Part shown: one piece after another, positions 1-6,122 of the stretch
Numbering within the stretch: the stretch's first letter is position 1
Layout: each line of letters starts with the position of its first letter
NCBI GenBank assembly: GCA_000970895.1
Contig: JYHA01000090.1
Coordinates: 1-9,453, forward strand
Direction of reading: 5' to 3'
From: Candidatus Arcanibacter lacustris
GTDB taxonomy: Bacteria; Pseudomonadota; Alphaproteobacteria; Rickettsiales; Arcanibacteraceae
Length of the DNA: 9,453 nt
The notes under the pieces: generated by a model
The model's database searches: none
What the model was told of the DNA's origin: nothing
What the model saw: only the letters and a program-made list of their open reading frames with translations
Translations under genes and position numbers: made by a program

Positions 1-264
1 TTTGACAGCTCCTTAGATGATATTTTAGAAACAGACATTGATATCCATGATCAAAAGTTTCCCTTGCACCCACTGTGGAAACCCGAATATAACTTGCGTA
101 GGCCGCGAAACTTATATCGCTTTAAAGCATTTACCATGGTATCAGAGAAGCATGATATTTTCCCACACCTTGGAGCAATGGCTAAATCAGTTTTGCAAGA
201 ATTAAAAAAGCGTTGGCCAGATGTTGAGCCTCTCGAGTTATATCCCGCATTTGCCAATAGATGA
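1..264 (+). CDS. C-terminal end of an unrecognised protein (5' end outside window)
   Basis: Frame 1 is open from the first base to the TGA at 262-264 and gives 87 codons, so this is the tail of a gene that begins before the window. The visible part starts with an acidic stretch rich in D and E (FDSSLDDILETDIDIHD), then a tryptophan/arginine-rich segment. It ends in a likely helix (SVLQELKKRW) followed by the tail LELYPAFANR. I see no membrane segment or known motif. A coupling-protein gene follows 153 bases downstream on the same strand, so a mobilisation or plasmid-type function is possible, but this is only context. The 265-417 gap has several stops in every plus-strand frame and no clear gene. 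Coding status is likely from the unbroken frame. Function is unknown. Confidence 0.6.
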   Translation, partial: FDSSLDDILETDIDIHDQKFPLHPLWKPEYNLRRPRNLYRFKAFTMVSEKHDIFPHLGAMAKSVLQELKKRWPDVEPLELYPAFANR

Positions 265-417
265 AACAGTGGTATTATGACAACATAAGCTTTCAATTGC
301 AGCTTAGAAAATGCACGATTAATAAATAACAGTTGATTGTTTATTTGTACATTGTAGACTGAAATCTTGTATGCACAAATCAATTCATGATTTCTTGTTA
401 ATTTTTTTGGTAAAATA

Positions 418-1629
418 ATGTCTTCTGAAAATGCAATTCTCTTAGGCAAGAGTGACAATGGTAAACCTATATACTCCAAAGGTTATCAACATATTTTACT
501 GTTAGCGCCCCATGGTTCTGGTAAAGGTGTATGTTTTGTGCTTCCTACATTGCTCTCTTTAAAAGAGTCATGCATTGTTCATGATATAAAACTCGAAAAT
601 CATAAGCTTACAAGTGGATACAGGGCGTCCATTGGGCATAAAGTTTTCATTTGGAATCCTCTTGGTGAAAAAAATAAAACTCATAGATATAACCCATTAG
701 ACTTTATCAGCGCAGATCCTAAAAAGATAGTAAATGATATTCAAAAAATTTCTAATCTATTGATTAGAGACAGCGGGGGCAGCAAGATTTTGTTTGAGGC
801 ATTAGTTCTATATCTTTGCGCTGAACCTGCTAAAACAAGATCCCTTGGACAGGTAGCAAGAATGCTGCAAATGGATTTAGCCAAAGAATTATCAGATGGA
901 ATCGACGTCGTCAAAGACTCCATACACACTATCGGATATCAGAACATTCAATGCTTTCTAAAAAAAGACATAGAGGAACAAAGGGCTATTATTCAAGATT
1001 TGAGTAATTATCTATACCCGTGGACCAACCCTTTAATTGACCATGCAACTTCGTACTCGGATTTTGATATTGCCGCATTAAAAACTAGTAAAGTCACTAT
1101 TTATGTTGGTGTGGATCCTTCTGATATTGATAGATTACAACCTGTGATGCGGTTGTTTTATAACCACGCTGCGCAAGTGTTAATGACAACCGCACAAAGT
1201 CTCGGCGAGAATGAAAATGGTGGCGTATGTCTGTTTATGGATGAATTTTACTCAATTGGAAAATTGGATATTTTTGTTTCTTGCTTGCCCTACTTTAGGG
1301 GGTACAAAATTAAGCTGTTTTTAATATCATCTGATGTCGACAAGATAGAGAGCATTTACGGTAAAAATGCTACCGGGAGCATTATATCAGATTGCGCATT
1401 TAAAGTGGCATTTGCAGCAAATGATTCTAAAAGTGCAAAGCAAATATCTTCAATATGCCTTGATAGGAAGAAAAATATAGAACTTATGTCGTGGCAACAA
1501 ATCATGAATTTACCTTCGGATTCTCAAATTATTTTATGCGATAAAGAGCAGCCGATAGTATCGAAAAAAGTTTTTTATTACGAAGATGAAGCTATGAAGA
1601 AAAAAATCATTGATACAGCTCCGCTTTAA
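418..1629 (+). CDS. VirD4/TraG-family type IV coupling-protein ATPase lacking an N-terminal membrane anchor
   Basis: The 403-residue product matches the nucleotide-binding domain of type IV secretion coupling proteins, which bring relaxase-bound DNA or effectors to the secretion channel and hydrolyse ATP. Visible are a Walker A loop APHGSGKGV (about residues 30-38) and a Walker B strand LFMDEFYSIG (about 272-281, D275/E276). After Walker B comes the family's typical stretch with a GYKIKLFLIS strand and a SIISDC segment. Family members usually run to 550-700 residues with two N-terminal transmembrane helices. Here ATG 418 opens almost directly on the ATPase domain, and in-frame stops at 388, 355 and 334 exclude a longer protein. 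The ribosome site is weak. The position after the Walker B strand where relatives usually have Gln (ITQD-like) reads ISSD. It could be a soluble mobilisation ATPase or a truncated relic. The frame is intact. Family assignment is firm, activity uncertain. Confidence 0.85.
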   Translation: MSSENAILLGKSDNGKPIYSKGYQHILLLAPHGSGKGVCFVLPTLLSLKESCIVHDIKLENHKLTSGYRASIGHKVFIWNPLGEKNKTHRYNPLDFISADPKKIVNDIQKISNLLIRDSGGSKILFEALVLYLCAEPAKTRSLGQVARMLQMDLAKELSDGIDVVKDSIHTIGYQNIQCFLKKDIEEQRAIIQDLSNYLYPWTNPLIDHATSYSDFDIAALKTSKVTIYVGVDPSDIDRLQPVMRLFYNHAAQVLMTTAQSLGENENGGVCLFMDEFYSIGKLDIFVSCLPYFRGYKIKLFLISSDVDKIESIYGKNATGSIISDCAFKVAFAANDSKSAKQISSICLDRKKNIELMSWQQIMNLPSDSQIILCDKEQPIVSKKVFYYEDEAMKKKIIDTAPL

Positions 1630-1639
1630 TATCTCTTTT

Positions 1640-1921
1640 CTAAGGTGAGGTAAATTCAGAACCATGTGCATTTGATTCACAAACTTTAAGTTTATCCAGC
1701 AAGTCCATATAGTCCTGCAACGCAGGGATCAGAGGGCTTTGTTCTGGCAATTCAGCGACTGACTGCTCGATCTTATGCCATTCTTCTTGGGTGTAATGGG
1801 GATAAGCTGTACAGCTACTTTGGTTCTGCATCCCGACGCTTGCGCAACCGCTCAAGCAGACCAGACTTACCCCGATCACGATAAGATTTATTTTTTTTAT
1901 CCAGTTTTTCATAGGTTTCAT
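1640..1921 (-). CDS. Small lipoprotein, Rz1-like outer-membrane spanin candidate
   Basis: The 93-residue product has a classic lipoprotein signal: basic start (KNWIKK), hydrophobic core LIVIGVSLVC and lipobox LSGC with the lipidated Cys at about residue 26. The mature part is about 68 residues with two further cysteines and a probable helix near the C-terminus. The start lies inside the preceding minus-strand gene, in its +1 frame, overlapping it by 107 bases and then running past its end. Phage Rz/Rz1 spanin genes overlap in this way, with the outer-membrane lipoprotein in the +1 frame. The mature region is less proline-rich than typical Rz1, and a TrbK-like conjugation lipoprotein is an alternative. 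A second in-frame ATG lies 9 bases downstream. Local GC is higher than in neighbouring genes, which suggests acquisition. Confidence 0.6.
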   Translation of the reverse strand: MKPMKNWIKKINLIVIGVSLVCLSGCASVGMQNQSSCTAYPHYTQEEWHKIEQSVAELPEQSPLIPALQDYMDLLDKLKVCESNAHGSEFTSP

Positions 1922-2045
1922 GGAGCTCTACGTTTTCCTCTGCTTGTTCGCGCTTCAACCGTTCTCGACCCAGCATATAGGCTAAAAAAGTTTGACTGAA
2001 TTCACGAATAGCTGCAATCAGCGCAGATAACCAAAGAGGTGTCAT
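1815..2045 (-). CDS. Small phage-type protein with hydrophobic N-terminus and charged helical tail (possible inner-membrane spanin)
   Basis: The 76-residue product starts with a hydrophobic segment (LWLSALIAAI, then QTFLAYML) interrupted by Arg-Glu at residues 14-15. It continues as a strongly charged helix rich in K, E and R (ERLKREQAEENVEL) likely to form a coiled coil. Signal-anchor plus coiled coil is the plan of inner-membrane spanins (Rz). The interrupted hydrophobic segment leaves open a membrane-associated protein of another kind. The start ATG is 3 bases after the stop of the preceding minus-strand fragment, and a GGAAG ribosome site sits upstream. The lipoprotein gene begins within it. 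GC is about 50% in hand-counted lines here, against roughly 25-35% in the surroundings. The family is not identified by sequence. The call rests on architecture. Confidence 0.55.
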   Translation of the reverse strand: MTPLWLSALIAAIREFSQTFLAYMLGRERLKREQAEENVELHETYEKLDKKNKSYRDRGKSGLLERLRKRRDAEPK

Positions 2046-2048
2046 CGC

Positions 2049-2180
2049 TCAAGGCTTCCGATCAATTTTGGCCTGCGTGTTTTTATTCATCACGCGCCCC
2101 ACAACGTAGGTAATGACCATGGCTGCAATACTGGCTACGGATGCTTCATTAAGGCTAAGACCTAACTCTGCTGTTCCTGC
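2049..2180 (-). pseudogene. C-terminal stub of a one-helix membrane protein (holin-like), cut by the IS256 end
   Basis: On the minus strand an open frame leaves the IS256 terminus and ends at the TGA at 2051-2049. It encodes about 43 residues. A short polar stretch is followed by a probable transmembrane helix (SVASIAAMVITYVVGRVM) and a basic tail ending KIDRKP. No start codon remains: going upstream the frame enters the insertion sequence and meets a stop at once. The stop is 3 bases from the ATG of the next gene, so the two were probably translationally coupled. Together with the two genes that follow it suggests a lysis module in which this was the holin or a similar small membrane protein. 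Coding past is well supported. The holin identity is inferred from position and topology only. Confidence 0.5.
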
Positions 2181-3408
2181 AAGGGACCGTGCCTATAATT
2201 GTGTCTTAAGCCCCCCAAAAAGAGAAAGCATGTACTGGATATTTCATCTGTATTTGCTAACTCAAAATCCTTAATAATTACAAAAAGAAAATCTAACAAC
2301 CTTGATGATTTTTCAAAAGATTGTTTATTTTTTGTTGCTTTTCTAATCTTCTTATTAAGATTTTCTATTGAATTTGTAGTATAAATCATCCTTCTAATAT
2401 TACAAGAAAATTTTATATAAGTAAAGTAATATTCTACAATTACTTCGTTAAAACAGTTACTTAGCTTGAGATATTTATCACTCCACTTAGCTATAAATTT
2501 TTCAAGTTTTTCTTTTGCTTTATTAATTGTATCATCTTCACTAAAATTATCAAATACATCTTTTAAATCACTAGCTACTTCTTCTTTCTCTTTTGGTCTT
2601 ATTTTATTCAAAACTGCTCTCATTTTATGTACTACGCATTTTTTAAAACATTCTAGAAAGGAAACACTCTATGAACCTCGTTTGCGGGGCCCATTTAAGC
2701 CATCCGCTCTCAACTTAAATCAATTCTTTCTACTCCTCTTTTTTTAAGTATTTCAAGGCATTCTCCCCAACTACTGGCCCCTTCGGTGGGATTAATATTT
2801 AGCAACAATAGTTCACGCTTATTATCTTCTCTAACACCATAAATAATGTGTACTGCCTCTTTAGAATAGGAATCTCCTCGTTTTACAGTGATATAAATAG
2901 CATCACAAAATATAGCTTTATAATAGCTCATCAATAGGTGCAGATTCCCATGTGCGCTCTTACTTACATGAACTTTTCTGCCAAATTACTAACAGTAGAA
3001 AAGCTAATATCTGTGCCAAAAAAATCTTTCATAATATCAGATACATCTCTAGTGGTAAGGCCTTTTCTATAAAGATTTAACACTAATTCATTCACTTGTT
3101 CTTGATTATATTTTAAGAATTCCAGTACGAATGGTTTAAATTCTTGCGGTTCTGGTTCTAGGAATATTAATAAATAAAGAATTCTTAGATAACGACTTAA
3201 AACTTCTAGGATAACTCCCCACTTTCCCTTGTCCTTAAAGCCTGATTCTTTCATATTTTGTAGATATTCGTCTCGACTCTCAATTCCATCAACATTTCCA
3301 ATGTATTAACTACAAATTGCTCTAAATTAAAACCATTGACAGAAAGTCTTAAATTTTGCAAGTCCATAATAGCAAATTCTTTTGTAATTTAGTATCGTCT
3401 TTTAACAT
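2162..3408 (-). pseudogene. IS256-family (Mutator) transposase, multiply frameshifted
   Basis: A DDE transposase relic of about 413 codons, the usual family length, spread over all three minus-strand frames. The start is ATG 3408 with a GGAG site 8 bases upstream. Recognisable pieces in order are FNLEQFVVNTLEML, DEYLQNMKESGFKDKG, NIPRTR (the family's ..PR.R motif), LNLYRKGLTTRDVSDIM, FCDAIYITVKRG with the first catalytic Asp (codon 2904-2902), ADGLNG with the second Asp (2704-2702), CVVHKMRAVL, and TTNSIENLNKKIRK with the catalytic Glu (2365-2363). At least five frame changes separate these pieces. The worst area is about 2640-2740, where stops and shifts fall around the second Asp. The last codons read through the IS end and stop only at 2164-2162, so the native stop is gone or lay at the repeat. 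It cannot make an active enzyme. Confidence 0.85.
2181..2206. repeat. IS256 terminal inverted repeat, left
   Basis: It reads AAGGGACCGT, then 7 unmatched bases, then ATTGTGTCT. The reverse complement of 3479-3504 carries the same two blocks at the same spacing, so 19 of 26 positions match. This is the end nearest the transposase C-terminus. Confidence 0.8.
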
Positions 3409-3476
3409 ATTTATTTCTCCAAGTATTAAATTTTACAATATAAAAAATCATCTTTTTATATTATCACATATATTAC

Positions 3477-3938
3477 TCAGACACAATCTATTTTACGGTC
3501 CCTTTTACCACTACGTTTGTTGTATTTTTTACCAGCATGGCGCAAGTATTTATAAAGCATTCCTCCTTGTTTTTTGTTGCTCCAGATCAGCTGATAAATA
3601 CTCTCATGACTAATTTTAATACCATTTTCGATTTTTAGTCTTCCAGAAATTTGTTCGGGACTCCAAAGTAATGTTAGTTTCTGGCAAATAATTTCTTTGA
3701 GAGAAGAATTCATTTTTCTAGGACCAGAACCAATGTTGATCTTACGTCTATGATATTGTTCTTCTGCTATTCTTGGCGTATATTTACTTGATATACTGTT
3801 ACGCTTTAGCTCCCTGGATATAGAGCTAACATTTCTGGATAAAGTTCTAGAAATCTCACGAAGAGAAAAACCTCTTTCTTTTAGTATAAAAATATGACAT
3901 CTTTCCTCTAGGGTCAGATGTTTTGATGCTTTTTGCAT
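3477..3938 (-). pseudogene. IS30-family transposase, N-terminal half only
   Basis: The product is about 153 residues from ATG 3938. This start is preferred over the TTG/ATG further up because GAGGG sits a few bases upstream and the protein then opens MQKASKHLTLEERCHI, as IS30 transposases do. Visible are the N-terminal helix-turn-helix (GFSLREISRTLSRNVSSISR, then ELKRN), the WSPEQISGRLK segment, and ISHESIYQLIW. IS30 enzymes are about 320-380 residues with a DDE catalytic domain after this point. Here the frame runs into the terminal repeat of the IS256 copy after KKYNKRSGKRDR and stops, so the whole catalytic domain is absent. The missing half is not found on the other side of the IS256 element. 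A DNA-binding remnant could in principle still be made, but transposition activity is lost. Confidence 0.85.
3479..3504. repeat. IS256 terminal inverted repeat, right
   Basis: It reads AGACACAAT, 7 bases, then ACGGTCCCTT, and is the inverted partner of 2181-2206. It supplies the last codons (KIDCV) and the stop of the truncated IS30 reading frame. Confidence 0.8.
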
Positions 3939-4087
3939 ATATCCCTCTCTTGTTATTGTAAACACAGAGGATATATAAAACTTCTGACTCTAGCAAATCT
4001 TATATCATTCTTACAATCTATTTAAATCTCTTACTGTTGCTTTTCCTAATTGAATCGGCGATACATAAAACAGTATCAGACGTAAAT

Positions 4088-4954
4088 ATGGCAGCACCAC
4101 GCTATCTAGATGCTACCAACGACGTTGCCTTTAAGAAAGTATTCTCAAATAAGGAAATATTAATAGATTTCTTAAATAGTATGTTACAACTCACAGAAGG
4201 TAACAAAATCACAGAGCTACATTTCGTTCCTCAAGAAGAAATACCAGATTTAGGCCAAGGAAAGCGTAGTATCTTTGACATCAAAGTATTAGATCAGTCT
4301 GGATTCTGGTATATTATTGAGATGCAAAATAGACCAGATGAGTTTTTCTTAAAAAGAGTACAAGTTTATGCAAGCAGCACCTATTCAAACCAGACGCTAA
4401 AGGGCAAGGATTATATGAATGTACTTCCTGTATTAGTTGTTGCTATTGTAAATGGAACCTTATTTCCAGATGAAATTGGTTGTATTAGCCGCCATACCAC
4501 AAGAGAAGAAGCAACTAATACTCAGCATTTATTTGAGCTATCTTATGTCTTTATTGAACTGGGCAAATTCATTAAATCTGAAAAAGAACTAGAGGCTATA
4601 GAGGATTTCTGGCTATTTTATTTAGCCAAATCAACTGAAGTTAAGCATCCACCAGCAAAAGTTACAGATGCAAACATTCTTAAAGCATATGAGGTGTTAG
4701 AGCGATTCAACTGGGATGATGCTTCTTATGATGCTTATATCAGAGCTAAGTTACTGGCCGATACCGAAAGACTCGAAATAGAAGATGCCTTTAGTAAGGG
4801 CGAGGCTAAGGGTAAAGAAGAAGGCTTAGCAGAGGGAGAGCTGAAAGGTAAATTAGAAATAGCCAAGAATCTCATTGCTAAAGGCTTCGATGAAAATACA
4901 ATCTTAGAAGTTACTGGCCTAACAATAGGGGAATTTAAAAAATACTTACCTTGA
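4088..4954 (+). CDS. Rpn/PD-(D/E)XK nuclease family putative transposase
   Basis: The 288-residue product belongs to the Rpn-like recombination-promoting nuclease group (PDDEXK_2 type), DNA endonucleases of mobile or selfish character common in symbiont genomes. It opens with the family signature around DATNDVAFKKVF (residues 8-19). The catalytic core is IFDIKVLDQSGFWYIIEMQ, with Asp64 and the Glu78-x-Gln80 pair standing for D...(E/Q)xK. A helical region follows, and the C-terminus is rich in Gly/Lys/Glu (FSKGEAKGKEEGLAEGE), a usual tail for the family. ATG 4088 is chosen because conserved sequence begins just after it. An in-frame TTG at 4037 would add 17 unconserved residues. The ribosome site is poor. 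The frame is intact although its neighbours upstream and downstream are decayed. No inverted repeats or partner gene are evident. Confidence 0.85.
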   Translation: MAAPRYLDATNDVAFKKVFSNKEILIDFLNSMLQLTEGNKITELHFVPQEEIPDLGQGKRSIFDIKVLDQSGFWYIIEMQNRPDEFFLKRVQVYASSTYSNQTLKGKDYMNVLPVLVVAIVNGTLFPDEIGCISRHTTREEATNTQHLFELSYVFIELGKFIKSEKELEAIEDFWLFYLAKSTEVKHPPAKVTDANILKAYEVLERFNWDDASYDAYIRAKLLADTERLEIEDAFSKGEAKGKEEGLAEGELKGKLEIAKNLIAKGFDENTILEVTGLTIGEFKKYLP

Positions 4955-5310
4955 ATGCTCAAAAAGGAATCCATAGTGGCGGGGAAATTTCGCAAGTTGA
5001 ACCACTCCCCTACCGCTCAAATTAATTGCAAACTCGTCTTTAGCTCCCAAGACTTTGTAAAGCCTTGATTTTAAACTGGAGAAAAGTTTGTAAAACGACC
5101 TATATCCTCCGCCATCATTTAGTTAAGCTTTTCTAGAATTACCTCAAGTTTTGACCTTGCAAATACCACCCAAGCTCTTGATTTACTAGGATATTTGAGC
5201 ATTATCTTCTTCGTAAAAACATCACTTTTTATTGTGTAATTCACTCATTTTCGATACGCTTATTTGTCCATTTTGTCTCTAAATCTCCAATTCATGCTTA
5301 GCTTTTTCAC
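4946..5310 (-). other. Gene-poor stretch with traces of a decayed minus-strand reading frame
   Basis: Between the nuclease gene and 5394 no intact gene is seen. On the minus strand two open runs in different frames abut. One of about 36 codons (about 5225-5118) contains PSKSRAWVVFARSKLEVILE. The next, about 57 codons (about 5118-4946), contains SFYKLFSSLKSRLYKVLGAK and later GRGVVQLAKFPRHYGFLF. One frame change near 5115-5120 would join them into a protein-like sequence of about 90 residues. Upstream traces toward 5310 are broken by more stops. The amino-acid make-up looks protein-like, but I recognise no family, and chance open frames are possible at this length. Its 3' end overlaps the last codons of the nuclease gene by a few bases. 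Confidence 0.3.
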
Positions 5311-5321
5311 TAGAATAACTA

Positions 5322-5352
5322 TAACATATTTATAAATACTGGAAATATGTTA
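5322..5352. repeat. AT-rich inverted repeat upstream of the frameshifted small gene
   Basis: Perfect 10-base arms TAACATATTT and AAATATGTTA are separated by 11 bases, about 40 bases before ATG 5394. It could be an operator or a weak hairpin. No T-run suitable for a plus-strand terminator follows. In sequence this AT-rich, chance is a real alternative. Confidence 0.4.
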
Positions 5353-5393
5353 GTGTAATATTGTAATAAAAATAATAAATTTTGATAAATATA

Positions 5394-5638
5394 ATGATAC
5401 CAAACGATAAAGTAACAATAACTTTAGACAAAGAAGAGGCTCTCGTTCTGTTTGATTTACTTAGCAGATATACTAACAGTCTCGTATACATGATAAAATT
5501 CCCACAATAGATAATGCAGAAAAACAGGCTCTATGGAATTTGGTTTGCTATTTTGAAGAAACTTTGGCTGAGCCTTTTTCACAAAATTACCTAGATATTT
5601 TAAAATCTGCAAAAGCTAAATTAACTTATGAAGAATAA
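5394..5638 (+). pseudogene. Small unknown gene broken by one frameshift
   Basis: ATG 5394 opens MIPNDKVTITLDKEEALVLF and continues DLLSRYTNSLVYM before a TAG at 5508-5510. Shifting frame near 5490 restores a continuous sequence (KIPTIDNAEKQALWNLVCYF, then EETLAEPFSQNYLDILK) to a TAA at 5636-5638. The restored product is about 81 residues. The start-to-stop length of 245 bases is not a multiple of three, which supports a single indel. The composition, a short acidic N-terminus then a helix with W and C, resembles a small conserved cytoplasmic protein seen in some proteobacteria, but I cannot name a function. It lies 21 bases before the next gene, so the two may once have formed a pair. A sequencing error or programmed shift is possible, but decay fits the surroundings better. 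Confidence 0.6.
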
Positions 5639-5659
5639 ATATTAAAAAAGAGGAATAAT

Positions 5660-5965
5660 ATGAAAAAATTTTATGATAAAGATCAGAAGCTAAACATTGA
5701 ATTATCTCAAGAATCAGATGATGATTTGTTTACTAAGATAGCAGATCTTATAATTAAAAAATTTGACGGCACTACTATGCAAAAATTAGATAGCATGGAT
5801 CAACGATATTGGGATTTTAAATTGGATATGGTGGAATTTTGCCTACATCAGGAACATTTTTTAGGAATTTCTATTTATGCCAAAAATACGCAATCGAACG
5901 ATATAGTCACTGGAATAGCTCATTATCTGAATAAAGAAGTGTTAAATAAGACCTGGGATGAATAA
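5660..5965 (+). CDS. Unknown small acidic protein
   Basis: The 101-residue product starts at ATG 5660 behind a good ribosome site (AGAGGA, 5 bases upstream). It begins MKKFYDKDQKLNIELSQESD, has a helical acidic N-terminal half, and continues with a stretch of aromatic residues (RYWDFKLDMVEFCLHQEHFL). There is no signal peptide or membrane segment, so it is probably cytoplasmic. It follows the frameshifted gene by 21 bases on the same strand and was probably cotranscribed with it. An intact frame and a good ribosome site argue that it is, or recently was, expressed. I do not recognise the family. A toxin, antitoxin or immunity role is conceivable from the paired layout but has no motif support. 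Confidence 0.7.
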   Translation: MKKFYDKDQKLNIELSQESDDDLFTKIADLIIKKFDGTTMQKLDSMDQRYWDFKLDMVEFCLHQEHFLGISIYAKNTQSNDIVTGIAHYLNKEVLNKTWDE

Positions 5966-6048
5966 ATCCAATTTTCCAGCTCAATCCAACCTAATATTTC
6001 ATAGCACTTCTAATTTCAGCCAATGGATTAGAAACCCAAACTTTCTTA

Positions 6049-6075
6049 TTGATTAAATGGGCTATATTTTATAAT
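6049..6075 (+). promoter_or_regulatory. Candidate sigma-70-type promoter for the yajC operon
   Basis: A TTGATT box (6049-6054) and a perfect TATAAT (6070-6075) are 15 bases apart, slightly short of the usual 17. They lie 48 bases before the yajC ATG and would give a leader of roughly 40 bases. The -10 box falls within the palindrome at 6059-6082. This is a pattern match only. Confidence 0.4.
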
Positions 6076-6082
6076 ATAGCCC
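6059..6082. repeat. Perfect 10-bp palindrome upstream of yajC (operator or hairpin)
   Basis: Arms GGGCTATATT and AATATAGCCC flank a TTAT loop. In RNA it would form a stable stem with three G-C pairs at its base. It lies between the unknown small gene ending at 5965 and yajC. No plus-strand T-tract follows (AAGAAATTTG), so it is not a textbook terminator for the upstream gene. Overlap with the candidate -10 box suggests a regulatory site instead. Confidence 0.55.
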
Positions 6083-6122
6083 AAGAAATTTGAATTTAAC
6101 ATTTAATAATAGGCCATCTATA

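Larger units (their letters stand above)
2181..3504 (-). mobile_element. Degenerate IS256-family insertion sequence (about 1.3 kb)
   Basis: A broken IS256-type (Mutator-like) transposase is bracketed by imperfect terminal inverted repeats, both beginning AAGGGACCGT when read inward. The length of about 1.32 kb fits the family. No 8-9 base target duplication is visible: left flank CTGTTCCTGC, right flank TTACCACTAC. The left flank is a membrane-protein gene fragment and the right flank an IS30 transposase, so the two sides were not one uninterrupted gene. The element probably took part in a deletion or recombination with another copy. Exact outer ends may differ by one or two bases. With its transposase destroyed it could move only if helped by an intact copy elsewhere. 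Confidence 0.8.

Noticed and set aside
51..479. 142-codon open frame on the minus strand
   Set aside because: It lies antisense to the partial gene at 1-264 and the start of the coupling-protein gene, has no family resemblance, and its composition is that of a shadow frame.
1775..1999. Plus-strand open frame of 74 codons
   Set aside because: It is antisense to the better supported lipoprotein and coiled-coil genes, with no plausible ribosome site or motif.
2199..2747. Two plus-strand open frames rich in F, L and S
   Set aside because: They are antisense to the IS256 transposase relic, whose conserved motifs define the coding strand.
2171..3514. IS256 target-site duplication
   Set aside because: I compared 8-12 bases on both sides for several possible end positions and found no matching direct repeat.
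3356..3613. Plus-strand open frame of 85 codons with hydrophobic stretches
   Set aside because: It spans the boundary between the IS256 and IS30 remnants on the opposite strand and is explained as a shadow.
4735..4995. Minus-strand 86-codon frame rich in S, L and A
   Set aside because: It mirrors the charged Gly/Lys/Glu-rich tail of the nuclease gene. Such antisense frames are common opposite repetitive K/E/G codons.
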